DNA from: Erysipelothrix sp. | Lineage (GTDB): Bacteria; Bacillota_I; Bacilli_A; Erysipelotrichales; Erysipelotrichaceae | DNA: 34,837 bases | Direction: 5' to 3' | Assembly: GCA_012841625.1 (NCBI GenBank) | Contig: DUUI01000075.1 | Location: 1-34,837 of the forward strand | Shown: positions 28,545 to 34,837 of the stretch, one piece after another | Numbering within the stretch: the stretch's first letter is position 1 | Layout: each line of letters starts with the position of its first letter | Notes under the pieces: generated by a model | Database searches by the model: none | What the model was told of the DNA's origin: nothing | Seen by the model: the letters and a program-made list of their open reading frames with translations, nothing else | Position numbers and translations under genes: made by a program

Positions 28545-29582
28545 ATGAAATTAGAATTATTAGACTTTACGCTTGAGGCGTTACAAGATTGGTGCATTGA
28601 AAATGGTGAGAAACCTTATCGTGCTAAACAAATATTTAAATGGATTTATCAAAAAAGGGTAGAGTCCTTTTTCGACATGTCTGATATTTCTAAGCAGTCT
28701 CAAGAAAAATTAGATCAAACATTTAAAATAAGTTCACTTCAGAAACATTTAGTACAAGTGTCTGCGGATAAAACTCAGAAGTTTTTATTTAAAACGAAGG
28801 ATGGTCACTATATTGAAACGGTGCTTATGTTTCAGGATTATGGTTTATCGATTTGTGTGACATCTCAGATTGGCTGTAATATGGGGTGTCAGTTCTGTGC
28901 ATCTGGTCTTTTAAAGAAGAAGCGTAATTTAGATGTAAGTGAGATTGTTGATCAAATCTTACAAGTTCAAAAAGAGATTGATGGGCGTATTTCCAATATC
29001 GTGGTAATGGGTATTGGTGAACCTTTTGATAATTATGAAAATGTGATGAATTTTGTATCGATTGTTAATAATGATAATGGGCTTGGAATTGGAGCAAGAC
29101 GGATTACGATATCAACTTGCGGCATTGCGCCGATGATTCGTCGCTTTGCTGATGAACAATCTCAGGTCAATTTAGCCATTTCTTTACATGCGTCAAACGA
29201 TAAATTAAGAAGTGAGATTATGCCTATTAATCAAGCATATCCGATTGATGAATTAATGGATGCATTACGATATTATTTAGATAAGAATAATCGTCGCCTT
29301 ACTTTTGAGTATATTTTACTGAAAGATGTGAATGATAGTAAAGAGCATGCTTTAGAATTAGTTAAACTTATCAAAGGGATGAATGCTTATATTAATTTGA
29401 TTCCATATAACCCAGTGAGTGAGCATGGATTTCAATCGTCTGATATTAAAACAAGCTTAGCTTTTTATGATACGCTGATGAAGAATAAAATTCAGTGTAC
29501 ATTACGTAAAGAACAAGGGCAGGATATTGATGCCGCTTGTGGTCAATTAAGAGCGAAACAACTAGAGAGGACCCATATATGA
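28545..29582 (+). CDS. rlmN: Dual-specificity 23S rRNA/tRNA (adenine-C2) methyltransferase
   Basis: Radical-SAM enzyme that methylates A2503 of 23S rRNA and A37 of some tRNAs. The 345-residue protein has the cluster motif CNMGCQFC (111-118), GIGEPFDNYENV, ISLHASNDKLRSEIMPIN, and the near-terminal DAACGQLR with the methyl-carrying Cys. GGTGAG precedes the ATG; it lies 8 bases after rsmB. Confidence 0.97.
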   Translation: MKLELLDFTLEALQDWCIENGEKPYRAKQIFKWIYQKRVESFFDMSDISKQSQEKLDQTFKISSLQKHLVQVSADKTQKFLFKTKDGHYIETVLMFQDYGLSICVTSQIGCNMGCQFCASGLLKKKRNLDVSEIVDQILQVQKEIDGRISNIVVMGIGEPFDNYENVMNFVSIVNNDNGLGIGARRITISTCGIAPMIRRFADEQSQVNLAISLHASNDKLRSEIMPINQAYPIDELMDALRYYLDKNNRRLTFEYILLKDVNDSKEHALELVKLIKGMNAYINLIPYNPVSEHGFQSSDIKTSLAFYDTLMKNKIQCTLRKEQGQDIDAACGQLRAKQLERTHI

Positions 29583-30313
29583 AGATTGTTAAGAGTACCC
29601 AAACCGGACTTGTTAGGAAAAACAACCAGGATAACTATTTAGTTAAAGAAGATAAGGATAAAGAGTTAGTCTTTTTGATGGTGTTAGATGGTGTTGGAGG
29701 ATCAAATGCGGGAGAAGTTGCTTCTGCAACAGTCGCAAATATGTTTTCTGAGAAATTTGATCAGATACCGAAACAAAAGTCATTAAGTGCTTATAAGGAT
29801 TGGACCATTGATGCCTTAAGAGATATTAACTTTGAGTTGTATCGACTGTCTCATCAAGATAATCAGTTTATGGGAATGTCTACGACTTGTGTGTGTGCTT
29901 TATTTACAAAATATGGCTCATTCTTTATTAATGTGGGTGATTCCAGAATTTATATGATTGATCATCGTGATGAACTCGTTCAATTAAGTACTGACCATTC
30001 ATTGGTGAATGATTTATTGATTAAGGGAACGATTTCAATTGCTGAGGCGAGTACCCATCCAATGCGTCATGCGGTGACGAATGCGTTGGGGATTTATCAA
30101 CAATTAAGATGTGATGTTCAAGAGATTTTGATGCCGTATAAACTTATTCTGTTGTGTACGGATGGCTTGAGTGGTTATGTTGAACATGATGTAATTGAGG
30201 AAATACTCATTAATCAAAACAAAGGTCTTGAGGATAAAAAGAATTTATTGAATGAAGTGGTGAATAATTCGGGAGCGATTGATAACTTTACATTCATTCT
30301 GATGGAGGACTAG
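29579..30313 (+). CDS. prpC: PP2C-family Ser/Thr protein phosphatase PrpC
   Basis: Metal-dependent phosphatase that reverses PrkC phosphorylation. The 244 residues carry RKNNQDNYLV, LDGVGGSNAG (usually DGMGGH), NVGDSRIYM, TDHSLVNDL, LLCTDGLSGYV and DNFTFIL near the C-terminus. I chose the ATG at 29579, in an ATGA overlap with rlmN and after AGAGAGG; a longer reading frame starts within rlmN. The kinase partner follows with no gap. Confidence 0.95.
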   Translation: MKIVKSTQTGLVRKNNQDNYLVKEDKDKELVFLMVLDGVGGSNAGEVASATVANMFSEKFDQIPKQKSLSAYKDWTIDALRDINFELYRLSHQDNQFMGMSTTCVCALFTKYGSFFINVGDSRIYMIDHRDELVQLSTDHSLVNDLLIKGTISIAEASTHPMRHAVTNALGIYQQLRCDVQEILMPYKLILLCTDGLSGYVEHDVIEEILINQNKGLEDKKNLLNEVVNNSGAIDNFTFILMED

Positions 30314-32491
30314 ATGGAAAATTTACAACTTAAAAGATACACCATAAGAGAAAAAATTGGTGAAGGGGGCATGGCCGATGTTTATTTGGCCTATGACAAT
30401 GTTTTAAAAAGAGATTGTGCGATTAAGATTATGAAGTCTGAATTATCGTCTGATCCTGTGGCACGGATTCGTTTTCGTCGTGAAGCAGATGCAGCGGCCA
30501 ATCTACAACATCCAAACATTGTTTCAATATATGATGTAGGTGAGAGTAATAATCGTCCATTTATTGTGATGGAGTATGTTAAGGGTCAAACTCTTAAGGA
30601 ATTAATTTTACAAAGAGGTGCGATTGAGAAGCGCGAGGCTGTTTTTATTGCGACTCAGATTGCTGAGGGATTAAAGGCGGCTCATGAAGGTGGGGTTGTG
30701 CATCGTGATGTAAAACCTCATAATGTTTTAATTAAAAGTGATGGTACAGCCAAGATTACGGATTTTGGGATTGCGAGTGTGCAGGGGGCGATTCAGTTAA
30801 CGCAACATGATTCCGTGATGGGTTCGGTGCATTATTTAGCACCTGAATGTTCACGGGGTGAGGCGGCTAGTTTTCAGTCTGATATTTATTCGTTAGGAAT
30901 TGTTTTATATGAAATGTTGACAGGAGATCTTCCTTATAAAGGGGAGGCTGCGGTTCAGGTTGCGATGAAGCATATGCAGGAAGAAATTCCTTCGGTGCGT
31001 AGTGTGAATAATTCAATTGAACAATCAATTGAGAACATAATTATAAAAGCGACAAGTAAGAGCAAAGTGACACGTTATCAAAATGCACAGGAGATTTTGG
31101 AGGATTTAAGAAATGCCTTAACGCCTGAACATGCTTTTGATAAGAAGATTGAGTTGGTTGCTGCGGCTCCTGCTAATGGAGAAGAAACTCGTGTGATTCA
31201 GGATTTGGATACATTAAAGCCTGCGAAGAAAAAATTATCGACTAGAGATAAAGTTTTGATTGGTGTAATTGCTGCCGCAATTTTGGGATTGTTGATTTTG
31301 CTGGTCAGTTCTTTGTTGGGTAACTCAAATTCAGAGGGAGAGTATTTTGAACTTCCTGATGTGACAAATATGAGCATTGAGGAGGCGACGGATGAATTAG
31401 AGAGATTAGATTTAGTTGTTGCGTCGGCTCATGAGTATGAATTACATGACACGATTGAGAAGGATCTTGTTATTGAATCAGACCCTGTGCCTAATACTTT
31501 GGTTAAAGAGGGCGATGAAATTAAATTCTTGGTGAGTTTAGGGGTTGCTTTTGAGGTTGAGGATTATAGTGGTTTAACCTTAACCGAAGCACGTAATAAA
31601 TTATTGAATGTTGATTTTGTTAATTTATCAATTGAGACTGAAGAATCTACGGAGCATGAAGAAAATATCGTTATTCGTCAAGAAGGCCTGGCGCCGGGTG
31701 ATAAATTGGATCCTTCGAAGGAATATAATCTTATTTTAATTATTTCCAAACCTTCAGTATTCCAATTGCCTAATTTAGTTGGTGAAAACTATCTAGATGC
31801 TAAATCTGATTTAGAGGCATTGGGAGCTACGGTTGAATTTAATCCTCAGGATTCTTCAACATTAAGTGATGAAGAATGGGAAGAGACTGAGTTTGAGGTT
31901 GTTACTAGAATGTCACCTTTAGCTGGTTCTTCATATAGTACGGCATCGAAATTACCGGTTGTTTTAACGTATTGGGAAAAATCTGATCGAGAAATTGTTA
32001 AGGCTGATAAAACAGCACTTACTGCATTAATCGATAATGCTACTAGTTTGGATGTTTCTAATAAGACAGAGGATTCTGTGAGAAGTTTAAATATTGCGAT
32101 TGAGAATGCTCGTAATGTTATTAATAATGATGATGCGACTCAACAACAGGTTGATAGCGCATTGAGTAACCTTCAACAATCAATTGATTTCTTAAGGGAT
32201 GTTACTTTACCGCCTCAAAATCCGACTGTTAATCCAATGGTTGAGACTGATACTATTGTTAGTGGGCAATCTCAGGCTGGGTTGACGGTTCGTGTGACAA
32301 ATGAGCATAATATCGAGTTAGGTATTGGTCCGACAAATAATGATGGTAGTTTTGCAGTTAGTATTCCTCAACAAGCAGCTGGGACGGTTATTTATGTGAC
32401 AGCTAGTGATATGGAGGGTCTAACTTCTTCAAAGATTCCTGTGTTGGTTGGTTCGAGTCAACAGGAACCTCCGGCTGAGGGAGGAAACTAA
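30314..32491 (+). CDS. prkC: PASTA-domain Ser/Thr kinase PrkC with FIVAR-like and Ig-like outer modules
   Basis: Membrane kinase sensing muropeptides or lipid II. Order over 725 residues: cytoplasmic kinase domain with GEGGMADVY (16-24), Lys38, HRDVKPHN (130-137) and DFG (150-152); a basic linker; one membrane helix (314-336); three PASTA-type repeats (about 344-412, 413-480, 481-552); then a helical segment (555-630) with alternating TALTALIDNA, SLNIAIENARNVIN and ALSNLQQSIDFL that resembles FIVAR wall-binding modules; and a final beta domain (631-713) with VSGQSQAGLTVRV and NNDGSFAVSIPQ, like Big_6 bacterial Ig repeats. The activation-segment PEQ reads PEC. The stop overlaps rsgA by one base. 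Confidence 0.93.
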   Translation: MENLQLKRYTIREKIGEGGMADVYLAYDNVLKRDCAIKIMKSELSSDPVARIRFRREADAAANLQHPNIVSIYDVGESNNRPFIVMEYVKGQTLKELILQRGAIEKREAVFIATQIAEGLKAAHEGGVVHRDVKPHNVLIKSDGTAKITDFGIASVQGAIQLTQHDSVMGSVHYLAPECSRGEAASFQSDIYSLGIVLYEMLTGDLPYKGEAAVQVAMKHMQEEIPSVRSVNNSIEQSIENIIIKATSKSKVTRYQNAQEILEDLRNALTPEHAFDKKIELVAAAPANGEETRVIQDLDTLKPAKKKLSTRDKVLIGVIAAAILGLLILLVSSLLGNSNSEGEYFELPDVTNMSIEEATDELERLDLVVASAHEYELHDTIEKDLVIESDPVPNTLVKEGDEIKFLVSLGVAFEVEDYSGLTLTEARNKLLNVDFVNLSIETEESTEHEENIVIRQEGLAPGDKLDPSKEYNLILIISKPSVFQLPNLVGENYLDAKSDLEALGATVEFNPQDSSTLSDEEWEETEFEVVTRMSPLAGSSYSTASKLPVVLTYWEKSDREIVKADKTALTALIDNATSLDVSNKTEDSVRSLNIAIENARNVINNDDATQQQVDSALSNLQQSIDFLRDVTLPPQNPTVNPMVETDTIVSGQSQAGLTVRVTNEHNIELGIGPTNNDGSFAVSIPQQAAGTVIYVTASDMEGLTSSKIPVLVGSSQQEPPAEGGN

Positions 32492-33342
32492 TGCGGAAGG
32501 GTCGTATTATTTCTATTGTTTCTAATCAAGTAAAAGTGAAACTTGAGGATGGTCAACTGGTTGATGCCATTATAATGGGGAAGGTTCGCCTTGATAAAGC
32601 TCCGATTGTGGGTGATATTGTAATGGTTGAGTCGATTGAGGATAAGGTCGGGATTCAAGAGATTTGTGAGAGAGCAAATCAGCTCCAAAGACCTCTTTTG
32701 GCGAATATTGATCAAGTGTTTGTGTTAATGAGTACAAGAAAGCCTGATTTTTCAAGTTTGTTGGCTGATCGTATGTTGGCACAGGTGATGCTGGCTCATA
32801 TACATCCGGTGATTGTTTTTACGAAGATGGATAAAATAGAAGATCCTAATGACCCTATCTATGACTATATTGATGATTATCGAAAGAGTGGATATGATGT
32901 GATTCTGGTTGATAAAGAGAATGACTTAAGCCCGCTTAGAGAATTATTAAAGGATAAGATTTCAGTATTGAGTGGAAACTCTGGAGTTGGTAAATCGACT
33001 TTATTGAATCGTTTGGATAAGTCGCTACAGATTAGGACTCAGGAAGTGTCTAAATCGCTGAATCGTGGAAAACATACAACGACTCAGTCGACACTTCATC
33101 CGATTGAGGGTGGGTATTTAGCGGATACTCCTGGATTTTCGACGATTTCGTTTGAGCGTGTTTCTCAATATGAATTGTCACAGTCTATTTATGATTTCAG
33201 AGACCATTTGAATTGTAAGTTTAGAGATTGCTTGCATCAAAGTGAGCCGCAGTGTGCGGTGAAATTGGGTGTAAAGAACAAAGAAATTTCAGAAATACGG
33301 TATGAGAATTATTTAAAAATATTACAAGAATGTGAGGGATAA
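32491..33342 (+). CDS. rsgA: Ribosome small-subunit GTPase RsgA (CpgA)
   Basis: Circularly permuted GTPase that helps 30S maturation. The 283-residue order is an N-terminal OB fold, G4 TKMD, then G1 GNSGVGKS (162-169) and G3 DTPGF, and a C-terminal zinc domain with CKFRDCLHQSEPQC. In Bacillus it is a known PrkC substrate, consistent with the neighbouring kinase. Start ATG shares a base with the prkC stop. Confidence 0.96.
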   Translation: MRKGRIISIVSNQVKVKLEDGQLVDAIIMGKVRLDKAPIVGDIVMVESIEDKVGIQEICERANQLQRPLLANIDQVFVLMSTRKPDFSSLLADRMLAQVMLAHIHPVIVFTKMDKIEDPNDPIYDYIDDYRKSGYDVILVDKENDLSPLRELLKDKISVLSGNSGVGKSTLLNRLDKSLQIRTQEVSKSLNRGKHTTTQSTLHPIEGGYLADTPGFSTISFERVSQYELSQSIYDFRDHLNCKFRDCLHQSEPQCAVKLGVKNKEISEIRYENYLKILQECEG

Positions 33343-33344
33343 GT

Positions 33345-34001
33345 ATGATTATAGCTCCTAGTATTTTATCGATGGATTTTTCTAAGACTAATGAGTCGAT
33401 GGACCAAATCAATGCAACACCGGTTGAGTGGATTCATTTTGATGTGATGGATGGCCATTTCGTACCCAATATAACCTTTGGGCAAGATATCTTAAGAGGG
33501 ATTAGTCAATTGACTGATTCTTTAATGGATGTTCATTTAATGATTGATGATCCTATCAAGTATACTCAATCATTTATTGACAATGGAGCCCAACAAGTGA
33601 CAGTTCATATTGAGTGTTTTGAGTCCCTAGATCAGCTTCGTGAGTTTGTTAGATCAGTTAAGGACCAAGGGGTTATGGTTGGATTAACGTCTAAGCCTAA
33701 GACGCCGATTGATTGGATTCTTGAGTTGATTGATGAAGTTGATACTATTTTAGTGATGTCAGTTGAGCCTGGTTTTGGTGGCCAATCATTTATGTATGAA
33801 CAATTAGATGAGGTTCGCACAATTGATGCACATCGAAAAGAAGTGGGTTCTAAGGTGTTAATTCAGATTGATGGAGGCATAAATGATCAAACGGCTGCTT
33901 TGGCTTTAGAGGCTGGTGTGGATGTATTGGTTGCTGGTTCGTTTATTTTTAAGGGTAATATTAAAGAAAATGTAGACAAATTATGGAATCAGTCGTTATA
34001 G
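33345..34001 (+). CDS. rpe: Ribulose-phosphate 3-epimerase
   Basis: Interconverts ribulose 5-phosphate and xylulose 5-phosphate in the pentose phosphate pathway. The 218-residue TIM barrel has IAPSILSMDF, HFDVMDGHFVPNITFG (the catalytic Asp and metal ligands), DVHLMIDDP, SVEPGFGGQSF and DGGINDQTA. Two bases after rsgA. Confidence 0.97.
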   Translation: MIIAPSILSMDFSKTNESMDQINATPVEWIHFDVMDGHFVPNITFGQDILRGISQLTDSLMDVHLMIDDPIKYTQSFIDNGAQQVTVHIECFESLDQLREFVRSVKDQGVMVGLTSKPKTPIDWILELIDEVDTILVMSVEPGFGGQSFMYEQLDEVRTIDAHRKEVGSKVLIQIDGGINDQTAALALEAGVDVLVAGSFIFKGNIKENVDKLWNQSL

Positions 34002-34588
34002 TTTTAGGACATGGTGAAATTAATTTAAATTTGATACCTGAGGATGCTGATATTATTGGTGTTGATGGTGGAGCAAGCTTGTGTGCTAAAAATGATTTGA
34101 TGATGGATTTAGCGATTGGTGATTTTGATTCTGTGACGGCTGTTGAATTCGAACATATTCAGATGAGATCTCGTAAGATTGTTCAACTAGATTCAGATAA
34201 AGATGATTCTGATTTTGAGGCTGCCTTGACGTATACACATAAGTATGATGAACTTATTGTTTTTGGTCATTGGGGGAAGCGTTTTGATCATACATACGTA
34301 AATTTACAGTTATTGAAGAATGATCTTCGGATGACTTTTATTGATAATCATAATAAAGTGTTTACATTGAGTGAGGGATTTTTTGAAATTAGTCGAGATG
34401 GTTTTGAGTACATCAGTGTTTTTGCGCTGAGTGAGTCAGAGATTACTTTAAGTGGGACTCAGTATGAACTAGAGCATAGAGTTTTAGATGTTGATGATGT
34501 GTATACATTGTCTAATAAAATATTAAATGAGCATGCAACTTTAAAGATACATTCTGGGAAATTGTTAATTATACAATCTAAAGACTAA
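33983..34588 (+). CDS. thiN: Thiamine pyrophosphokinase
   Basis: Makes thiamine diphosphate from thiamine and ATP. The 201-residue protein has GVDGGASLC, AIGDFDSV, QLDSDKDDSDFEAAL (acidic metal-binding block) and FGHWGKRFDH. The ATG lies 19 bases inside the end of rpe in another frame with no strong ribosome site, so its translation is probably coupled. Last gene of the operon. Confidence 0.94.
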   Translation: MESVVIVLGHGEINLNLIPEDADIIGVDGGASLCAKNDLMMDLAIGDFDSVTAVEFEHIQMRSRKIVQLDSDKDDSDFEAALTYTHKYDELIVFGHWGKRFDHTYVNLQLLKNDLRMTFIDNHNKVFTLSEGFFEISRDGFEYISVFALSESEITLSGTQYELEHRVLDVDDVYTLSNKILNEHATLKIHSGKLLIIQSKD

Positions 34589-34625
34589 GTTTGTTGATTT
34601 AATGTTTAATGAGATGTTCATAAAA

Positions 34626-34652
34626 AAAAGGATGTGAGTGTCACATCCTTTT
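34626..34652. terminator. Terminator after thiN
   Basis: Perfect 12-bp stem AAAAGGATGTGA/TCACATCCTTTT with a 3-base loop. On the plus strand only four T follow; on the minus strand eight follow, so it should work both ways and better on the minus. Confidence 0.8.
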
Positions 34653-34660
34653 GCAGACTG

Positions 34661-34689
34661 TTGACAAAGTCATAAAGACAACTTAAAAG
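34661..34689 (+). promoter_or_regulatory. Candidate promoter of a short RNA
   Basis: TTGACA (34661-34666), 17-base spacer, TAAAAG (34684-34689). A second -10-like pair (TATGAT 34713, TAAAAT 34718-34723) lies downstream. Either would feed a 37-70-base RNA ending at 34766. Confidence 0.45.
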
Positions 34690-34729
34690 TATTTGTTATT
34701 AACTATCAATAGTATGATAAAATAAAAGT

Positions 34730-34766
34730 GGCGAGAACCTCATCAACAAGAATTCTCGCCTTTTTT
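34730..34766 (+). terminator. Terminator hairpin with a 15-base loop; possible small RNA
   Basis: Stem GGCGAGAA/TTCTCGCC, loop 34738-34752, six T at 34761-34766. No reading frame worth the name lies between it and the preceding terminator at 34652. Bases 34737-34748 (ACCTCATCAACA) are the exact reverse complement of 34791-34802, the start of the next mRNA. It may end a small antisense RNA or act as an attenuator. Confidence 0.8.
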
Positions 34767-34776
34767 GAACTTAAAA

Positions 34777-34785
34777 TGATATAAT
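34777..34785 (+). promoter_or_regulatory. Extended -10 promoter of the gene at 34809
   Basis: TGA-TATAAT; RNA start predicted near 34792, inside the segment complementary to the hairpin loop. Confidence 0.55.
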
Positions 34786-34808
34786 TAATCTGTTGATGAG
34801 GTGAAGAT

Positions 34809-34837
34809 ATGTTAACGATTGATAGATATAAACAAAG
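34809..34837 (+). CDS. Start of an unidentified gene (cut by the window edge)
   Basis: Nine codons, MLTIDRYKQ, follow GAGGTGAAG by a normal spacing. The beginning resembles DeoR-type regulators, but nine residues are too few to name it. Confidence 0.55.

Overview
This is an AT-rich stretch from a walled, low-GC Gram-positive bacterium (Bacillota). Evidence for a wall and for that group: a D-Ala-D-Ala carboxypeptidase, an FtsW-type SEDS protein, a PASTA-domain Ser/Thr kinase, RNase J, a T-box upstream of leuS, HrcA with CIRCE operators, strong purine-rich ribosome sites, and the order gmk-priA-rsmB-rlmN-prpC-prkC-rsgA-rpe-thiN known from Bacillus and relatives. UGA is a stop codon here (many ATGA junctions), so this is not a genetic-code-4 mollicute. 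An Erysipelotrichia/Turicibacter-like lineage would fit, but that is a guess. The DNA is chromosomal and mostly housekeeping; I see no prophage, intact IS or CRISPR.

Layout. 1-3160 (minus strand): the front of a DacA-type carboxypeptidase, mscL, then a small accessory module (lipoprotein plus a truncated ABC ATPase) flanked by an imperfect 24-bp direct repeat, then tRNA-Trp and tRNA-Glu. 3160-8800: mgsA and pyrR diverge from one shared promoter; leuS sits behind a leucine T-box; then a chromate-type transporter and a metallophosphoesterase-like protein that lacks key catalytic residues. 8845-11164: def-rnjA. 11287-13794: ftsW-rsmD converging on pgeF. 13880-21690: the heat-shock block hrcA-grpE-dnaK-dnaJ, a small protein with four CxC pairs, and clpB, with CIRCE operators before hrcA and two before clpB. 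21669-24497: an unknown membrane protein, a YgjP-like metallopeptidase and RqcH, the last two overlapping tail to tail. 24597-34588: one tightly packed nine-gene operon running from nucleotide metabolism and replication restart through rRNA modification to the PrpC/PrkC phosphatase-kinase pair, RsgA, Rpe and ThiN. 34589-34837: a regulatory-looking gap and the first codons of another gene.

The points most worth a second look are: (1) a terminator hairpin at 34730-34766 whose loop matches, by 12-nt complementarity, the predicted 5' end and ribosome site of the next gene; (2) a PrkC whose outer part carries FIVAR-like and Ig-like modules after its PASTA repeats; (3) several genes (dacA, pyrR, the phosphoesterase, the ygjP-like gene) whose -10 boxes lie so close to the start codon that the mRNAs should be leaderless; (4) a fully overlapping divergent promoter for mgsA/pyrR; and (5) the small CxC protein between dnaJ and clpB. 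No gene-free stretch exceeds 300 bases.
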